A stretch of 64,000 bases of DNA from Globisporangium splendens (lineage: Eukaryota; Oomycota; Peronosporomycetes; Pythiales; Pythiaceae), in the NCBI GenBank assembly GCA_006386115.1, contig VFIW01000020.1, positions 372,001-436,000 on the forward strand, in the 5' to 3' direction. The position numbers were made by a program, and so were the translations under genes. The notes below the pieces were generated by a model, which had not been told where the DNA came from, did no database searches, and saw only the letters and a program-made list of their open reading frames with translations. Numbering within the stretch: position 1 is the stretch's first letter; each line of letters starts with the position of its first letter. Below are positions 9,730-21,621 of this stretch, piece by piece.

Positions 9730-12354
9730 CTACATGACTGGGCTACACGCAAACCTGATGTCGAGCTCTCGATCGATGTCTCTGGCTAGCAGGTTTGAAG
9801 TGAGCGCATGCTCTTCTTGGATTACTGGGTTCTGTTTCCAGCGGAAGAGCCTCGCGGCCGACTTCGGCAGCCTCTCGCCTTGGCTGAGGCGGCGGCACGC
9901 ACACCTGCTCGTTTTATACATTGTACCCATTGAGTCACTGAGTGTGGGGTGACCGTTGCTTCCATCAGCACTTGACACTCCCAAATGAGAATCTTCATCA
10001 CTGCTGCTTGAAATGCGCACACATGACCCGGTTCTCGCTGAAGCAAACGACGAGTGGTTGTTGCGAGATAAATTCAGGTATGCTTGTGACGATCGCGCGC
10101 ACGCCTCAACACCTGAACCATCAGGACATCTGCTGCCGCGTTCTAGTGACGCAAACGGCTGCGAAAGCGCGATGAAGGAGTCATCCAAGAAATACATTTC
10201 CGTCGCACTGGATTCAAAAGGCTGAGTATGCCTCACATGATGCAGAAATCCTGCATTCATCAGCAAATTTCCCAAGCGAACGCCCTCACCGATAGATGAC
10301 ACGGCTCTGATGCTGCGCATTTTGTGCGTTGCCCAGTCACCAGCAATAGTTTGTACGTCAAGCTCGTCTGCTTTCACGAAAACTGCGGTATCTTGACGAA
10401 GCACCTCGGAGAGTTCGAGCGCAAATGTAGCAGCGGTTTCTTTTTGAATTTGTTCGAGAATGTGGACGATGTCTTGAGCTCGTGGCCTCTGTCGAGAGTC
10501 GATGTGCCAGCTGGCGAGAAACATCTCGCGAAGCCCAGGATGCAAGGTTGAGCACAGCTGGGGTCGTTGTCCAGCCAACACCAACTCAAATACTCGAAAG
10601 GTTTTGTTGCAAGCTGCTGGGTATTTCTCCATCCCAGGGTAGAGAATTTCCCACATCGTCATCGCCAAAGCGTAAATATCAGCCGCCTCGTCACACTGCG
10701 CAAGTCCTCCCTTCCCGTTGATGACTTCTGGCGCCATGTAGTCGGCAGTTCCTTTCACTGTCATATGCGTACTGTGAGCCTTGGGATCTCCGTGCATGTG
10801 AATCAGAGGCGTCGCCAATGAAGCTCTACTACTTCTTTTCGTTGCATGCTCCATGTCAGCACGAGACTGGACGTTTATGTCGGTGGGCTGCCAACTTGTA
10901 GGCGGCCAGGGCGTTAATATCTCCTCGGTAGATCTGGTACACGTTTCGTTGCTGGGCGGATTGTTTGCGCGGGGTAAACTGCGCGACTCGCCAAAATCCG
11001 TCAACTTGACGTTCCCCTGAGCATCGACCAGAAAGTTCGCAGGCTTGATGTCTCGATGGACGAGAGCGGGTGAGAAACTGTGGAGGTAAGCTATTGCTCG
11101 AGCAGCATCGATCATGTACCCGATGTTGATGAGGAATTGCTGACGACGTGGTTCATAAGATCGCTTTGCGATCGTGGCCGTGATGACATCAAGGCTCCCC
11201 TGGCAAAGCTCGGACACGAGACAAATCGTCGGAGGACTCACACACATGCCATAGAACTTGACGATGTTGGGATGACCCAAAGCACCACAAAGCGCAGCTT
11301 CATTTGAGAACTCGGCCACCGTCCCGTCCGTGATCATAGCTGGAGTGTACACCTTGATAGCGACAGCAGTCTTGGAGTGCAAGAGACCGTCATACATCAC
11401 AGCGCTGGAGCCAACCCCGATCCGCTTGATGAGTCGAAGGTACGCGAAGTCGATGATGTACTTGCGATGCATTTCGATCAGGACGTGGAGTCCTTGGGAC
11501 GAGATCTGTTCGTTGACAGTGGTTGTCTGTCGGAAGAACGATTGTAACTGGCATGCACGCTGTCCGAAGCCTCTCCAGTGTTCGGTGTCTGCTTTGAGGA
11601 CTCGCCAGATGACCAATGGTGACAGTGATCCCCAGATAACGCCGGTGTAGATTAAGCCAACTTGGAGCTCGAACATCCGCAAGTGTTCTGGTATGATGTA
11701 CGCCAACTCGAGCGTGTAGTATACGAGACAGTACACGCAATACTCTCGCAACACTCGCTTGCTGGCCCGCCCGGGAGGGTAGATCGCCACATACAAGAAG
11801 AAGATCAGCACCGGAGCTTGAGCTGCGTTCATCGCCCGCTTGTTCGTGCTGGTGGCGCCTAAATTGTCCGAAGTTGACAGTATCCAAGCGACTGGAATCG
11901 TATATGTCGCCAAGCAGAGCGAGACGCAAGTAGCTCGGGCCAGCGCTGGTAACGACACGCTCTTCTGAAGCATGAACACGACTACGAGTAATATAATGAA
12001 CCGACTGCCCGACCGGTAGATCTCGCTTGAGACTGAATGTGCGGCCGTGATGTGTAGCTTTTCAACCACCGCATAGGTGAAATACATCGAGTAGGTCGCC
12101 GAAACGACGCCGATCATCCAAAGCAGTGGCTCGTATGCTGGGAGGAGGACCTTCCGGGCAGCGTTGATGTCTCCTTGCAGCGCTTCGTTTCGCTTGCGGC
12201 GCATGTAGATGATGAGGACGGTGCACAGCAGCAGCTTTACCCCGTACCCGAGAAGCAAACAAACAGGTGGCGTCGCGATTTCCGTTTCTGCCTGGTAGTT
12301 GGAACCTTGATTTGGTGCTTTAGATACGTCATTATCACTCGATCGGAGTGGCAT
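9730..12354 (-). CDS. Seven-helix membrane TKL kinase with DEP-like domain (gene 2)
   Basis: Encodes 874 residues from ATG at 12354 (MPLRSSDNDVSK); the frame is open 65 codons further upstream, but that part looks like leader sequence. Seven hydrophobic helices come first. The kinase follows with IGVGSSAVMY, VAIK, FSNEAAL (helix C Glu), VHRDIKPANF, DFGES and GTADYMAPE, all catalytic residues present. About 75 residues of Ser/Thr-rich insert separate DFG from APE. A DEP-like segment (RLGNLLMNAGFLHHVRHTQPF) and a CACRRL tail follow. The stretch from helix 7 through DFG is nearly identical in DNA to gene 1, while both flanks are strongly diverged. Likely an intact plasma- or endomembrane receptor kinase; ligand unknown. 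Confidence 0.85.
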   Translation of the reverse strand: MPLRSSDNDVSKAPNQGSNYQAETEIATPPVCLLLGYGVKLLLCTVLIIYMRRKRNEALQGDINAARKVLLPAYEPLLWMIGVVSATYSMYFTYAVVEKLHITAAHSVSSEIYRSGSRFIILLVVVFMLQKSVSLPALARATCVSLCLATYTIPVAWILSTSDNLGATSTNKRAMNAAQAPVLIFFLYVAIYPPGRASKRVLREYCVYCLVYYTLELAYIIPEHLRMFELQVGLIYTGVIWGSLSPLVIWRVLKADTEHWRGFGQRACQLQSFFRQTTTVNEQISSQGLHVLIEMHRKYIIDFAYLRLIKRIGVGSSAVMYDGLLHSKTAVAIKVYTPAMITDGTVAEFSNEAALCGALGHPNIVKFYGMCVSPPTICLVSELCQGSLDVITATIAKRSYEPRRQQFLINIGYMIDAARAIAYLHSFSPALVHRDIKPANFLVDAQGNVKLTDFGESRSLPRANNPPSNETCTRSTEEILTPWPPTSWQPTDINVQSRADMEHATKRSSRASLATPLIHMHGDPKAHSTHMTVKGTADYMAPEVINGKGGLAQCDEAADIYALAMTMWEILYPGMEKYPAACNKTFRVFELVLAGQRPQLCSTLHPGLREMFLASWHIDSRQRPRAQDIVHILEQIQKETAATFALELSEVLRQDTAVFVKADELDVQTIAGDWATHKMRSIRAVSSIGEGVRLGNLLMNAGFLHHVRHTQPFESSATEMYFLDDSFIALSQPFASLERGSRCPDGSGVEACARSSQAYLNLSRNNHSSFASARTGSCVRISSSSDEDSHLGVSSADGSNGHPTLSDSMGTMYKTSRCACRRLSQGERLPKSAARLFRWKQNPVIQEEHALTSNLLARDIDRELDIRFACSPVM

Positions 12355-13134
12355 ATGGGTCCCTGGCGGTGTGCGCTCGGGAAGCAGCAAATTGAATTGT
12401 GAGAAGCGAAAGACGGGTGTCCTAGATCCTGCTGTCAGTCCACGAAAATGAGTAGTGGTGTGCGTTTTTCCTCGGATACGGATACAAAAGTGGCTCCATT
12501 TGATGAAAAAAGTGAAACCGAAGTACTTTATTTTCCGTTTCTCAGCCAAAGAAGATTGATCTTACTCGAGCAAAAAGCGCTAGCATGCATGCTGGGAATC
12601 CAGCACATCCACAACACACACTTAGGTGACTCCCGTAGCTGGAAAAGTGAAAGTGTGTTGCTGTGTTTGGTACAATATTTCTTTCGCAGAGTGAGCAACT
12701 CGGGCGACGAACGAAAAAGTCATGCCACAAGAGAATTTGGAAAGAACGAGGACTTATGCTGCAGTGAACTAGCTGAAGAGAACGCATCCTCATACTGTAA
12801 ACAGGTTGTTGGTCTCGTCCAAGGCATTGTCGATGGCGCCGTTAGCTCATCGGCCTGCTTTCACCAAATCGTCGTCGATCATCATCGACTCACGTGCCAA
12901 TGTTGACAAACAATCGTCTGATCGACGAACCACGTTGACGGTTAAACAGCTTCATGATAAACGGTTATTCCGTTGAACATTTATCCGATTATAGTGCATA
13001 AGTCCGGAGTCCACTGATTGTCAATAAACACGGACTTGTATTTTGCATCGAAAAGAACAATCCACTCTTCACACGAATGTTGCTCGAACGCATCGCTGTT
13101 GCTTATCGCTTCTGATCAACCCAGCAAAAGCAGT
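12355..13134. other. Intergenic region between kinase gene 2 and the LRR-like gene
   Basis: Divergent spacer of about 780 bp. It must hold the promoters of both neighbours. No tRNA, repeat or clear core promoter was recognised. Open frames here are short and without features. Confidence 0.4.
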
Positions 13135-14401
13135 ATGGGCCGCAACCGCAAGGGCCGGCAATGCGGCGGCTACGAGTCCAAGATGGAGAGGTAGAGTGGC
13201 CACTACGGCGTCATGCTGTCGCGACTAAGTGTGTGCCTGTCACTGTGCGTCTCATGCCAGTGCTCTTGTTCTGTGTGCGTTTCTATCAGGTTCATGCTGC
13301 AGCGCAAGTTGCAGTACGAAGTGTCCAAAGCCGTGACGAGGCTGCAGCAGAACAGGCAAGCAGCGCATCAGCTCCGCTTAGCAGGCCAACAAAATGACGC
13401 AACTTTTGGTTCTTCGTACAAACGTAGAGTGCGCGTGGACGTTGTCAAGGCGCTGATGAACGCGCGGCTCAAGGACGACCACGTCGAGCGCATCAAGATC
13501 AAGAGCGCTGAGCACATCGCCACGGCGCTCGAGAAAACGTCGACGATCCAGCACTACGCGTCGTTGCAAGAGCGGTATGTCGCGTATAAATAGGAGAATA
13601 TGTCGTCACTGAAGCGATTTATTATCGATTGACGAACGCATGGTGGTGTGTTGTATGCGATGGCGCAGGTGTCTGTACGAGATCGCGCGCACGTTTGACT
13701 GCTACACGTTGTCGTGTCCATTCACGGACGAGTTCTTTGGCACGTTTGAGCCGTGGATGATCACGCGGCTGTCAGAGCTGGCGACTGCGATGAAGACCAT
13801 GAATGACGGCAACGTGGCGCTGCTGCTGCAGCAGCCGACAGACGAGCTCACGATCGGCTTCGTGCGCGACGAGAAGGCGCTCGCGCGACTCTACGATCGG
13901 GACGACAGCGATCGGCAGCGCATGGCGTGGCAGCTGAATGCGCTGACACTGGGAGCCCCGCAGCTGCAGCAGCAGGTAGATTCCTGGGATGAGCTGGACG
14001 TGGACGACGTCGACATCGTGCAGACCCACGACGAGATCCGCCTGCAGCGGCTGCAGCTCATCTCGTGCGCGGGGCTCACACTCTTGTTTCTCACGAAGTT
14101 GACGCTCGAGCACCCGTTCATCGAGCACCTCAAGATCATCGATTGCTTCGACACGGTGAGCGGCACCGACGGCACAGCGCTGCTGCACCAGCTCTCGCGG
14201 TGGAGGCAGCTCAAGACGCTGCACTTTTCGTGGTGCTGCTGGCTCACGACCGACATGCTCGTGACGTTCGCGTATCACCTGCTGGAGCCACCGCGCGCGG
14301 CGCTCGAGGAGTTCCACGTCTCGGACTGCTTTGACGTCGTCGACGACTACATCCGCTCGCTCTTCACGGAGCTGCATCCGCAGATTCGGCTCACGTTTTA
14401 A
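13135..14401 (+). CDS. Uncharacterised LRR-like protein, three exons
   Basis: Exons 13135-13190, 13290-13574 and 13669-14401 give 357 residues with consistent phases; introns of 99 and 94 bp are GT-AG. The start ATG gives MGRNRKGRQCGGYESKMERF. The N-terminal half is basic and helical (LQRKLQYEVSKAVTRLQQNR). The C-terminal third has repeating units of LRR style (IEHLKIIDCFDTVSG, LKTLHFSWCCWLT, LEEFHVSDCFDVVDD). That pattern is seen in F-box/AMN1-like and ATP-synthase-associated LRR proteins, but no F-box was found. Function unknown; a protein-binding role is inferred from the repeats only. Confidence 0.65.
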
Positions 14402-14827
14402 ACTGCACGAGTGAGGGAATCCGCGGCTGCATGTACAGGTCGTCTATGCTTTGTGTATCGAGCGAGAACGGCGGCAACTGTGCGAGCATTTGCTCGTCGC
14501 TAGTTGCATCCCATGCATGCATTTCGAGACTCATGGTCCGACCTTGAAGCTCAAAGGAAAGGAAGCCACGGTGTTTTAGTATGCATTTTACACCAATCAT
14601 ATCGCTCTATTTTCTTGACTTTTGACTCCTATTGGATAAAAATAGTCAAGAACCTGATTTCTTTCTCTCTCTTTCTCGTTCCTCATTATTGCCACAATTC
14701 CCCAAGACGAAGAAGGAAGGAAGGAAGGAAGGAAAGAAGGCGCTTCTCTCTCTTTATATCGCTCTATCTACGTAGACGCCTCCGCAGGCACTAAGCGCAT
14801 TAACGGGAGCCTGTCGCTGTCGTCCCC
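14402..14827. other. Spacer with (GGAA)n microsatellite, upstream of FIG4-like gene
   Basis: Contains a GGAA/GAAG repeat at about 14711-14738 and pyrimidine-rich sequence (CTTTCTCTCTCTTTCTC) around 14660. CCTCATTATTGCCACAATTCC at about 14683-14703 loosely resembles the oomycete initiator (TCATT followed by CA(A/T)TTT) and lies about 130 bp before the ATG; this is a weak guess. Confidence 0.4.
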
Positions 14828-17800
14828 ATGAGCCTCTCAGGTCCGCTGTACCGCCGCACGCCGCGGCTGTTCAACAAGAACAAGCCGGGCGACTGGACAC
14901 TCGTGTGGTGCGAACTGCCGCTCGAGACGGGCGACGGCGAGCTCATCGTGTACCAGGAGCAGCACTCGCGCCGCAAACTGGTCGCGATCCCCGTCAAGGA
15001 CTGCGACATCGCGCACGTGCGCAGCGATGGCCGCGACTGCATCGAGATCACGATCAGCAAGTCCAAGAAAGAGACGTTCTCATCGCACGAGTCCAGCTTT
15101 GATGTCGATTGGTGGTACGAATGCTGCATGGGTATGTACTTGGCGTTGGTATTTGTGCTAACCTTGCTACTGGGTGTAGGATGAACACGCTGCTGTCGGT
15201 GAAGCGCGATCTGGAGCTCGGCATTCGTCCGCGCGCCTTCATTGTGTGTCCACCCACGCAGGAAGCGCCCGCACGCTACAAATCCATTAAGCGCGCACCG
15301 AGCAGCCAGAACATGAATGCGGGAGCGTCCGTCGTGCGCCCGACGCTGAGACGTCGACAACCGACGCTGGCTGCAGGCGTAGCGCTTCTTGAACGCTTCA
15401 CGATCTACGAAACAGCCACGGTAAGGGGATTTGGACATGGTAGTCATTCCAAGCGCTGGCGTTTTAAGTGATCCGCCCTCATCGCCGTTTCCTTGTTTCC
15501 TCTACAGACGTTCTACGTGGTGTGCTCGGATCGCCATTACACCCGTTTTCGCCTGCTCGAGTTGAACCGCATGGTGGACCGACCGCAGAGCCTCAAGGAG
15601 ATCCTGACGGAGGACAGCACGGTGTACCCGTGGAAGGAAATGGAAGCCAAGCTGCAGTTGCTCACGGACCTCGCGAAGACGAACGGAGGCGGCAAACTCG
15701 TGCGCGCGTTCACGGCCGTCGCGATCGTCGGGTGTATCCGCTTTTTGAAAGATTACTACTTCATCTTTGTCACTCAGCGCCGCAAGATTGGGTGCATCGG
15801 CGGCAATTTCGTGTACGGCATCTCGGCGACGCACCAGTTGAACGTGAGCAAGCCGAACCAGGACAGCAGCGCGTGGACGTGGCTCAACCGCTGGTTCAAT
15901 CCGAGCCCCGAAGAAGAAGCCGAGGCGCGATACCTGGGACTGTTCCACTTTATGGACCTGACGAAGGATTTCTTCTTTAGTTATTCGTACGACATCACGC
16001 ACACGCTGCAGCACAACATGACCAAGGAGCGGTCAGAGCCATCGGAGATGTTCACGTGGAACTCGTACTTGACGCATGAGCTGAAAGAATATCTGAGCCC
16101 CGAGGCCGCATCGGACTTGGTGATCCCGATTGTCCTAGGCAGCTATGAGCAGCGCAAGTGCTCGGTGTTTGGTCGCTTGATCAGCATTATTCTGCTCGCG
16201 CGTCGATCACGGCATTTCGCAGGCACGCGCTACTTGAAGCGTGGTGTCGCCGATACGGGGAAAGCTGCAAACGATGTCGAGACTGAGCAGATCATTGAAG
16301 ACGAGAACATGGGCGCGGGCAAACTGAGCTCGTTTGTACAATACCGTGGCTCGATTCCCGTGTTTTGGTCGCAGGAGACGTCTGCGACGCTCCCAAAGCC
16401 GCCCATTGTGTGTACGTGATTACTTTGCATGGCTTGTGGTGAGCTCTCTCTTTGCCGCATTCTGACCATCCTGTGCTTACGGTTGGTTCTGTTGTTTCTC
16501 ACGCAGTGAATCGAGTGGATCCAACGTACACCGCAACGAGGAAGCACTTTGCAGATCTCTTCTCACGGTATGGCTCTCCGATTGTGGTGCTGAACTTGGT
16601 GAAGCAATCCGAAAAGAAAGAGCGCGAGGTGCTTGTCGGGAAGGAGTATCTGAACGCAGTGGAGTACCTGAACAGCTTCATGCCACCGGCGCATCAAATC
16701 CGATACGTTGCGTTGGATTATTCGCGTATGTCGAAGCAAAAGACGCTGGACGTGTACAAATCCTTGGACAAGTTTGCCGTGTGGGCGTTAGCACAAACGG
16801 GGTTCTTTTGCAGTGCGCCAAAGCGGCATGTTGGCAAAAATGCAAACAAGCGCAGTGCGAAAGTCCACTTTGCCCACAATGGTACCCACAGTGCCTATGG
16901 ACTCGGCGCCGACGAGCACCATGATATCCGCATCGATGAACCACCGCTGTCTCCAACGATTCCTCGCAAGTCGGGCGACTGGCTTGAGCAAAAGGGTGTG
17001 CTTCGTACGAACTGCATCGACTGCCTAGATCGGACGAATGTCAGTCAGTTTGCAGTCGGCATGCGTGCATTGGGGCAACAACTGTACGCGATGGGCATCC
17101 GCAACACGCCTCTCGTAGAGAACTCGTCTCAGCTCGTTCGCGTGCTCACACAGCTGTACTCTTTGGTCGGTGACGCCATTTCGATGCAGTATGGAGGCTC
17201 CGAAGCCCACAAGAACGTGAACAATGTCAAAGCTGTGAAAAATACCGCGACCATTGAAAATTTCAAACACCGTGAGCTTTTGACGTCGATTCGGCGCTAC
17301 TATAGCAACTCGTTCACGGATATGGCAAAGCAAGATGCGATCAACATTTTCCTGGGTCATTATGTGCCCAAGGAGGGTCAGCCGCCTCTATGGGAACTCG
17401 AGAACGATTACTATTTGCACAACTTTGAAGTTCGTAATGGAGCAGCAGCGTGCGAAGAAATGCGAAAAAGCGTCGCGTGGCAGCTTGAAAGCCGTCGAAA
17501 GCCGTATGATGACGGGCTACTGTCGCCAACGGGGACTACGTCCAGCAACGAGTACGAGTTTGTGGATGAAATCGATGAAGAGCCAACGATGGAGCGTGTT
17601 CGAGACCAGCAGCGCCGAGAAGCGTATATTCGAGAATGTAAGCGCCTCTTGGAAGATTGGTGGCGCGAACCGCTTGAAAAATTTGAGCAGCCAAAGTACG
17701 CGATGAGTAAGATTCGCTCGCAACCGCGGCTGGAAGCACCTGAGGAGAAGAACTCGGATGGTGACGATGACGCGGCAGCGGTGATTGAGATTGGTGCCGA

Positions 17801-19419
17801 TACAGCTGATGAAAACGGCATTAAAGAAGCGATTCGCGCGATGCAGGCGGCGACGTGCGCTCCTTGTTCGGATGAGTTTATTCAGATGTACCACCCGGAG
17901 GAGCTTACATCGTTTGAAAAGACGCTTGGGTACAAGTTTATGAATCCATTGGAGTCCCACGACCAAGAAAAAGTTCGAAGTGAAAGTGCTGGATCGGAAT
18001 CGTTGGCAAGCGTGTCGGGATCTACACCTACGAATATGCACGGATCTCACGGGCGAAGCACAAGTACGGAAGATGTGTTCGACAATTCGATGGCGTCTCG
18101 GCGCTTTTCGTCGAAGTATCTTGGTCACAGTCGAACTTCACGAAGTATGAGTGCGCCAGAATGTGCGGAGGAGCATGAGCACGTTGATTCCACGCGACGA
18201 GGACGTGATAGCGCTCATGAAGGAAGGACGACGGCGCTGAATGATGACGAGAGATATGGTGGGGGTTCGCGCGGCTTTGGCAGAGGCTATCAACCAGGAA
18301 ACGGAATTCTTAAAGGTGTGCTGAAGCATCCTTGTGACGAGCTGACTAGCCCTCATACGCATAGTACACGGTAAGCAAAGCTGGTTGTGATCACCTGCCA
18401 TTGTCGAGTGTACTGACTGACTCACGTACTCGTTTATTGCATTTGCTGTTGTGCTTTAGAAAACGATATTTTGTTGGTGATTGCTCGGCACCTGCTGTTC
18501 CAGACGTTTACGAAGCGTAAGAAGGCGCTGATGAAAAGATGCCACCGTAAAATACCGCTAGGCTGACTCTGAAGATGTTGTGATTGCGTATGCCTTGTCT
18601 GCTGTAGATATGTCCAATCACAGCAGACGCCGTTGATCTGGGAGAACGACAGCGAGAATGTGCGCATGTTCTTTGAATCGTATCTGCGCGAGAACCATAT
18701 CAGCGCTGACGATGCACGCAGCCTTCGCGAAGCGCAAGTGCGTGGAGGTGCCACGTACAAAATCCAGACGGGTGTGTATGCTGGACTGGATCAAAATGTC
18801 AAAGTGCGCGAGATCATCGCGCTGAAAGGGTTGAAAACCAGCGCAGATGAGCGAAAGTGAGTGTTTGGTTGTTTGTGCAAAAATTCTTTGAGTCTGCGTT
18901 CTTTGGTGGTCTGACTTGTTTGTACCTTCTACTCATCTCGATAGGTTCTTCCAAGAGACATTGGATTTCAAGAAGCTCGTGCAAACGGGGAAGTCGTCCA
19001 TCCCGTCGGAAAGCCTGGAGCTCTACGAGTCATTTTTCGACGACGACCTGCCTGATGTGAGCATTTATGCCTCGCCAAAGCACTCCACTACCGCCAAGGG
19101 CAACTTCGTGAGCTTCGCGTCATCAAGTATCACGGCAGACCCTCCTCCACACTCGAGCTCTTCGTCGAATGGAGCTGTTGATCATTTTGGATCTGATGCA
19201 GCAGCAACCGCATTGCACCAACACAAACCCTCGACCCGCAAGATCATTGGTCCACACGGCGTGCGCTTTGGCGATTGCGAGATGATCTCACTTGGTGCGC
19301 TCTACCAACTTGTGGGCGGTCGAGAGCAAGATTTCATTCGTTTCAACGAAGCTGCAGCCGAGAATTCTTTTGGAGACGTGATGAAAAACGAGTATGAGAC
19401 GACGTACCACCAAAAGTAG
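14828..19419 (+). CDS. FIG4: SAC-domain phosphoinositide phosphatase, FIG4-like, with N-terminal PH-like region
   Basis: Exons 14828-15114, 15180-15420, 15508-16411, 16507-18370, 18608-18856 and 18945-19419 give 1339 residues with all phases consistent. The first donor (GTACGA at 15115) was chosen because the stronger-looking GTATGT at 15132 breaks the frame. The first two exons look like a PH domain (GDWTLVWCELPL ... FDVDWW). The SAC domain begins at FTIYETATTFYVVCSD and carries the CX5R catalytic motif RTNCIDCLDRTN (about 17008-17043). It is followed by ISMQYGG, RRYYSNSF and FLGHYVPKEGQPPLWELENDYYLH, the arrangement of FIG4, which acts with PIKfyve/Vac14 on PI(3,5)P2 at endolysosomes. The C-terminal half is long, polar and probably disordered, making the protein longer than usual FIG4 (about 900). 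Confidence 0.85.
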
Positions 19420-19707
19420 TGAGTTCTACGCTATCATTTGGAGAGGTAAATGGAATCATAGCTCGCTGGGAAGCACTTGCGTGTCGTCGCGTCCACATAG
19501 TAGTGTTTTATGCATGAATGATTGAGCAATCTTCCAGAGCTTTGACGCTTTATGCCTCAAGCTAATATGTGCAATTTGTTTGAGAATCGCGCCATTTCTC
19601 TCCCATATTGGTCGTGATTTTGTGTGCCCAATTATAACCTGCCTTTTCTTCAGAATGGTGAATCGTCTTGGAGTACCGCCGTTCCCATTGCGTGCCTACT
19701 GTCCAAC

Positions 19708-20322
19708 ATGAAGAAGTCGACTGCCGCCCCTGTTGCTGGAGCTTCTGCTGGAAAGGCTGCCGGAAGCGCACTGTCCAAGGCGGCAGCTCCTTCTGCCGCT
19801 CAGGCGGTGCCACACGCCGATGATCCCACTGCTGACTCATCGTCCGCAGAAGAGACCACAAGCACTGAAGATTCAATTGTCCATGACAATGCGACGACAA
19901 CTGTCTGGGAACCTCCGCGGAGGAAGATCGCCTGGAATCCGTCCGCTGCAGACGTCCGCCGACGAGAGCGTGGTGCACCCTGGCGCGTTGATATCGACGA
20001 GAAGCTCCGTGCGGCGAATGCCAAGGCCAAGGAGGAGTAGTTCGAGAAGCGCCGCTGGGGGTTCGCCAAGCAGATCCAAGACGGTCTTCTGCACACACAC
20101 GGCAAGAATTACGGAGTCGCGGAACTCGCGACGCTGCTCAAAGAAGGCATTGCACTGAAATCGAGGCAGCAACAGCAGCAGGAGGAAACACAATGCCAGC
20201 CTCAGGAGGTCGCGTACATCCAGCTTCTCGTTGCGGCTGAGAAATACGACTTGAAGCAGGTCGTCGTGCTGCTCGATAAATTTCCAAAGGGCCGTCATGC
20301 GAATGCTGCAAAGCCACACTAG
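19708..20322 (+). pseudogene. Small charged protein gene interrupted by in-frame TAG
   Basis: From ATG at 19708 (MKKSTAAPVAGASAG) an Ala/Ser-rich then charged protein runs to a TAG at 20038-20040. The same frame stays open for a further 93 codons with coding character (FEKRRWGFAKQIQDGLLHTH ... VAYIQLLVAAEKYDLKQVVVLLDKF) to TAG at 20320-20322. The full product would be about 204 residues; the part after the stop is the more structured one. A single-base change of a Gln, Glu or Lys codon would explain it. Alternatives are stop readthrough or a sequence error. The upstream start is uncertain, as the frame is open to 19624. No family recognised. Confidence 0.5.
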
Positions 20323-20354
20323 GCGAAGACTGCAATTAGAGATCCAAGTGTTGC

Positions 20355-21621
20355 TCATACAGATAGACACACGAAGTAGTTTACACACCGAATGTACACC
20401 CACTTGCACCAGTCGTTGCTCGGTCCACTTGGTATTAACCCACCTGTCGGAGAGTCTCCGGGATCCTCACCGCCACCGCCGCCGACACCCACGTCTTCCA
20501 ACTCCATGGCTTTCCCTTCATAGAGCTCTGAGAGAGCTTCAATCTCAGCCTCGAGCAAGGGACCGGCAAAGTTGTCTCCAAAGCACTCTCGATGCTTCGC
20601 GCCGTCTTCCTGCGCCATGCGCCAGAGCTCGTACTGATGCGCAGAGCGGAAGAATGTGCCTCTCTCGCTCATAATGGTCCCCAAAGACGTCTCCAGCAGG
20701 TACTTGACTCGCAAGGACGTGTGCTGGTCCTGCTCGTCGAGCGGAAATCCATTGCCTGTCTCCTCGAACGACCGCAAGTCTTCCTTCGGGAGTCTAGAGA
20801 GCTCGCACAAATACTTGTCCCACGCGAGCTTGATGGTCTGGAAGAACGCGCTCTCGGCCGTCTCGATGTTGTCTTGAGTCTCGTAGTCCACTCGATGTAG
20901 CCATTGGCTCTTCACTTCGTGTGCCAAGTCGCTGTTGTGGTGGTGCGGACCAACCCATTTCCTGCCGACGCGCATGCGGATCTCGTTCGTGAGGAAGCCG
21001 TGCTTGCGCACAGCCATATGCACCGTGAGATCGTACACTTGGCCCACTTTCATACGCCACGACGCGGGTGGCTTCCACGCCGTCCATTTGCATTCGTCGA
21101 GCAGGAACGCTGTGATTTGGGTGTCTTGCAGCTCGAGCACGCGCGTCACCTTGTTGAGCGACGGCATATTGAGCAGCTCGGGACCGCAATTGTACACGTC
21201 ATACTACCGCTTGCCAATCTGAACACGTCGAACGCTATGGATCACAAAAAAATAACCCGCATCAGCTTCGATTATTTCACTCAAGTATCTGGAAATCTTA
21301 CTCTTCCATCGCGATGTCAAACGCGTCGGCGATGCTCGTGATCGAGATGCTGTTGACGAACCAGATTTTGGACGCGACCTCCACCTTGTCGGCGAATCGG
21401 TGGATGCGCGCGAGCACGTGGGTCTCGACGGTGCGGTGCACGCGCGAGAGCACGCGCTCGTCCACGACCGCATACCATCTGCATGCGTGGCGATGCGCCT
21501 TGAGCACGCCCACGTACGCGACCAGCGCCGCGTGGTGCGTATGCCCCAAGGCTGTGGCCGAGACCACGCGCAGCGTCGCTACGGCATCGGGCGGCAGCGC
21601 GACGCTCGCGTCATGGCCCAA
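20355..21621 (-). CDS. Uncharacterised protein (possibly START-like), two exons with a phase conflict
   Basis: The second part (21203-20355, about 282 residues) has a well-formed sequence (ITAFLLDECKWTAWKPPASW, GQVYDLTVHMAVRKHGFL, FRSAHQYELWRMAQEDG). The first part (about 21621-21302) ends in KVEVASKIWFVNSISITSIADAF. A natural join would be at the GTAAGA donor (21301) and TAG acceptor (21204), but the phases differ by one base, and the first part lacks an ATG in frame. Either a base is wrong or the gene is decaying. The style recalls the large oomycete family of START-like cytosolic proteins, but this is a guess. It ends 32 bp from the convergent gene at 19708-20322. Confidence 0.5.

Noticed and set aside
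12830..12910. Possible tRNA (GTTAGCTCATCGGCCTGC looks like a D-arm)
   Set aside because: No acceptor stem pairing, anticodon arm or T-arm GTTCGANNC could be matched at the right distance.
13772..14377. Minus-strand 201-codon frame
   Set aside because: Antisense of the LRR-like exon 3; no independent features.
14700..14745. GGAA repeat as a functional element
   Set aside because: Looks like an ordinary microsatellite in a pyrimidine/purine-rich 5' region; nothing in the sequence supports more.
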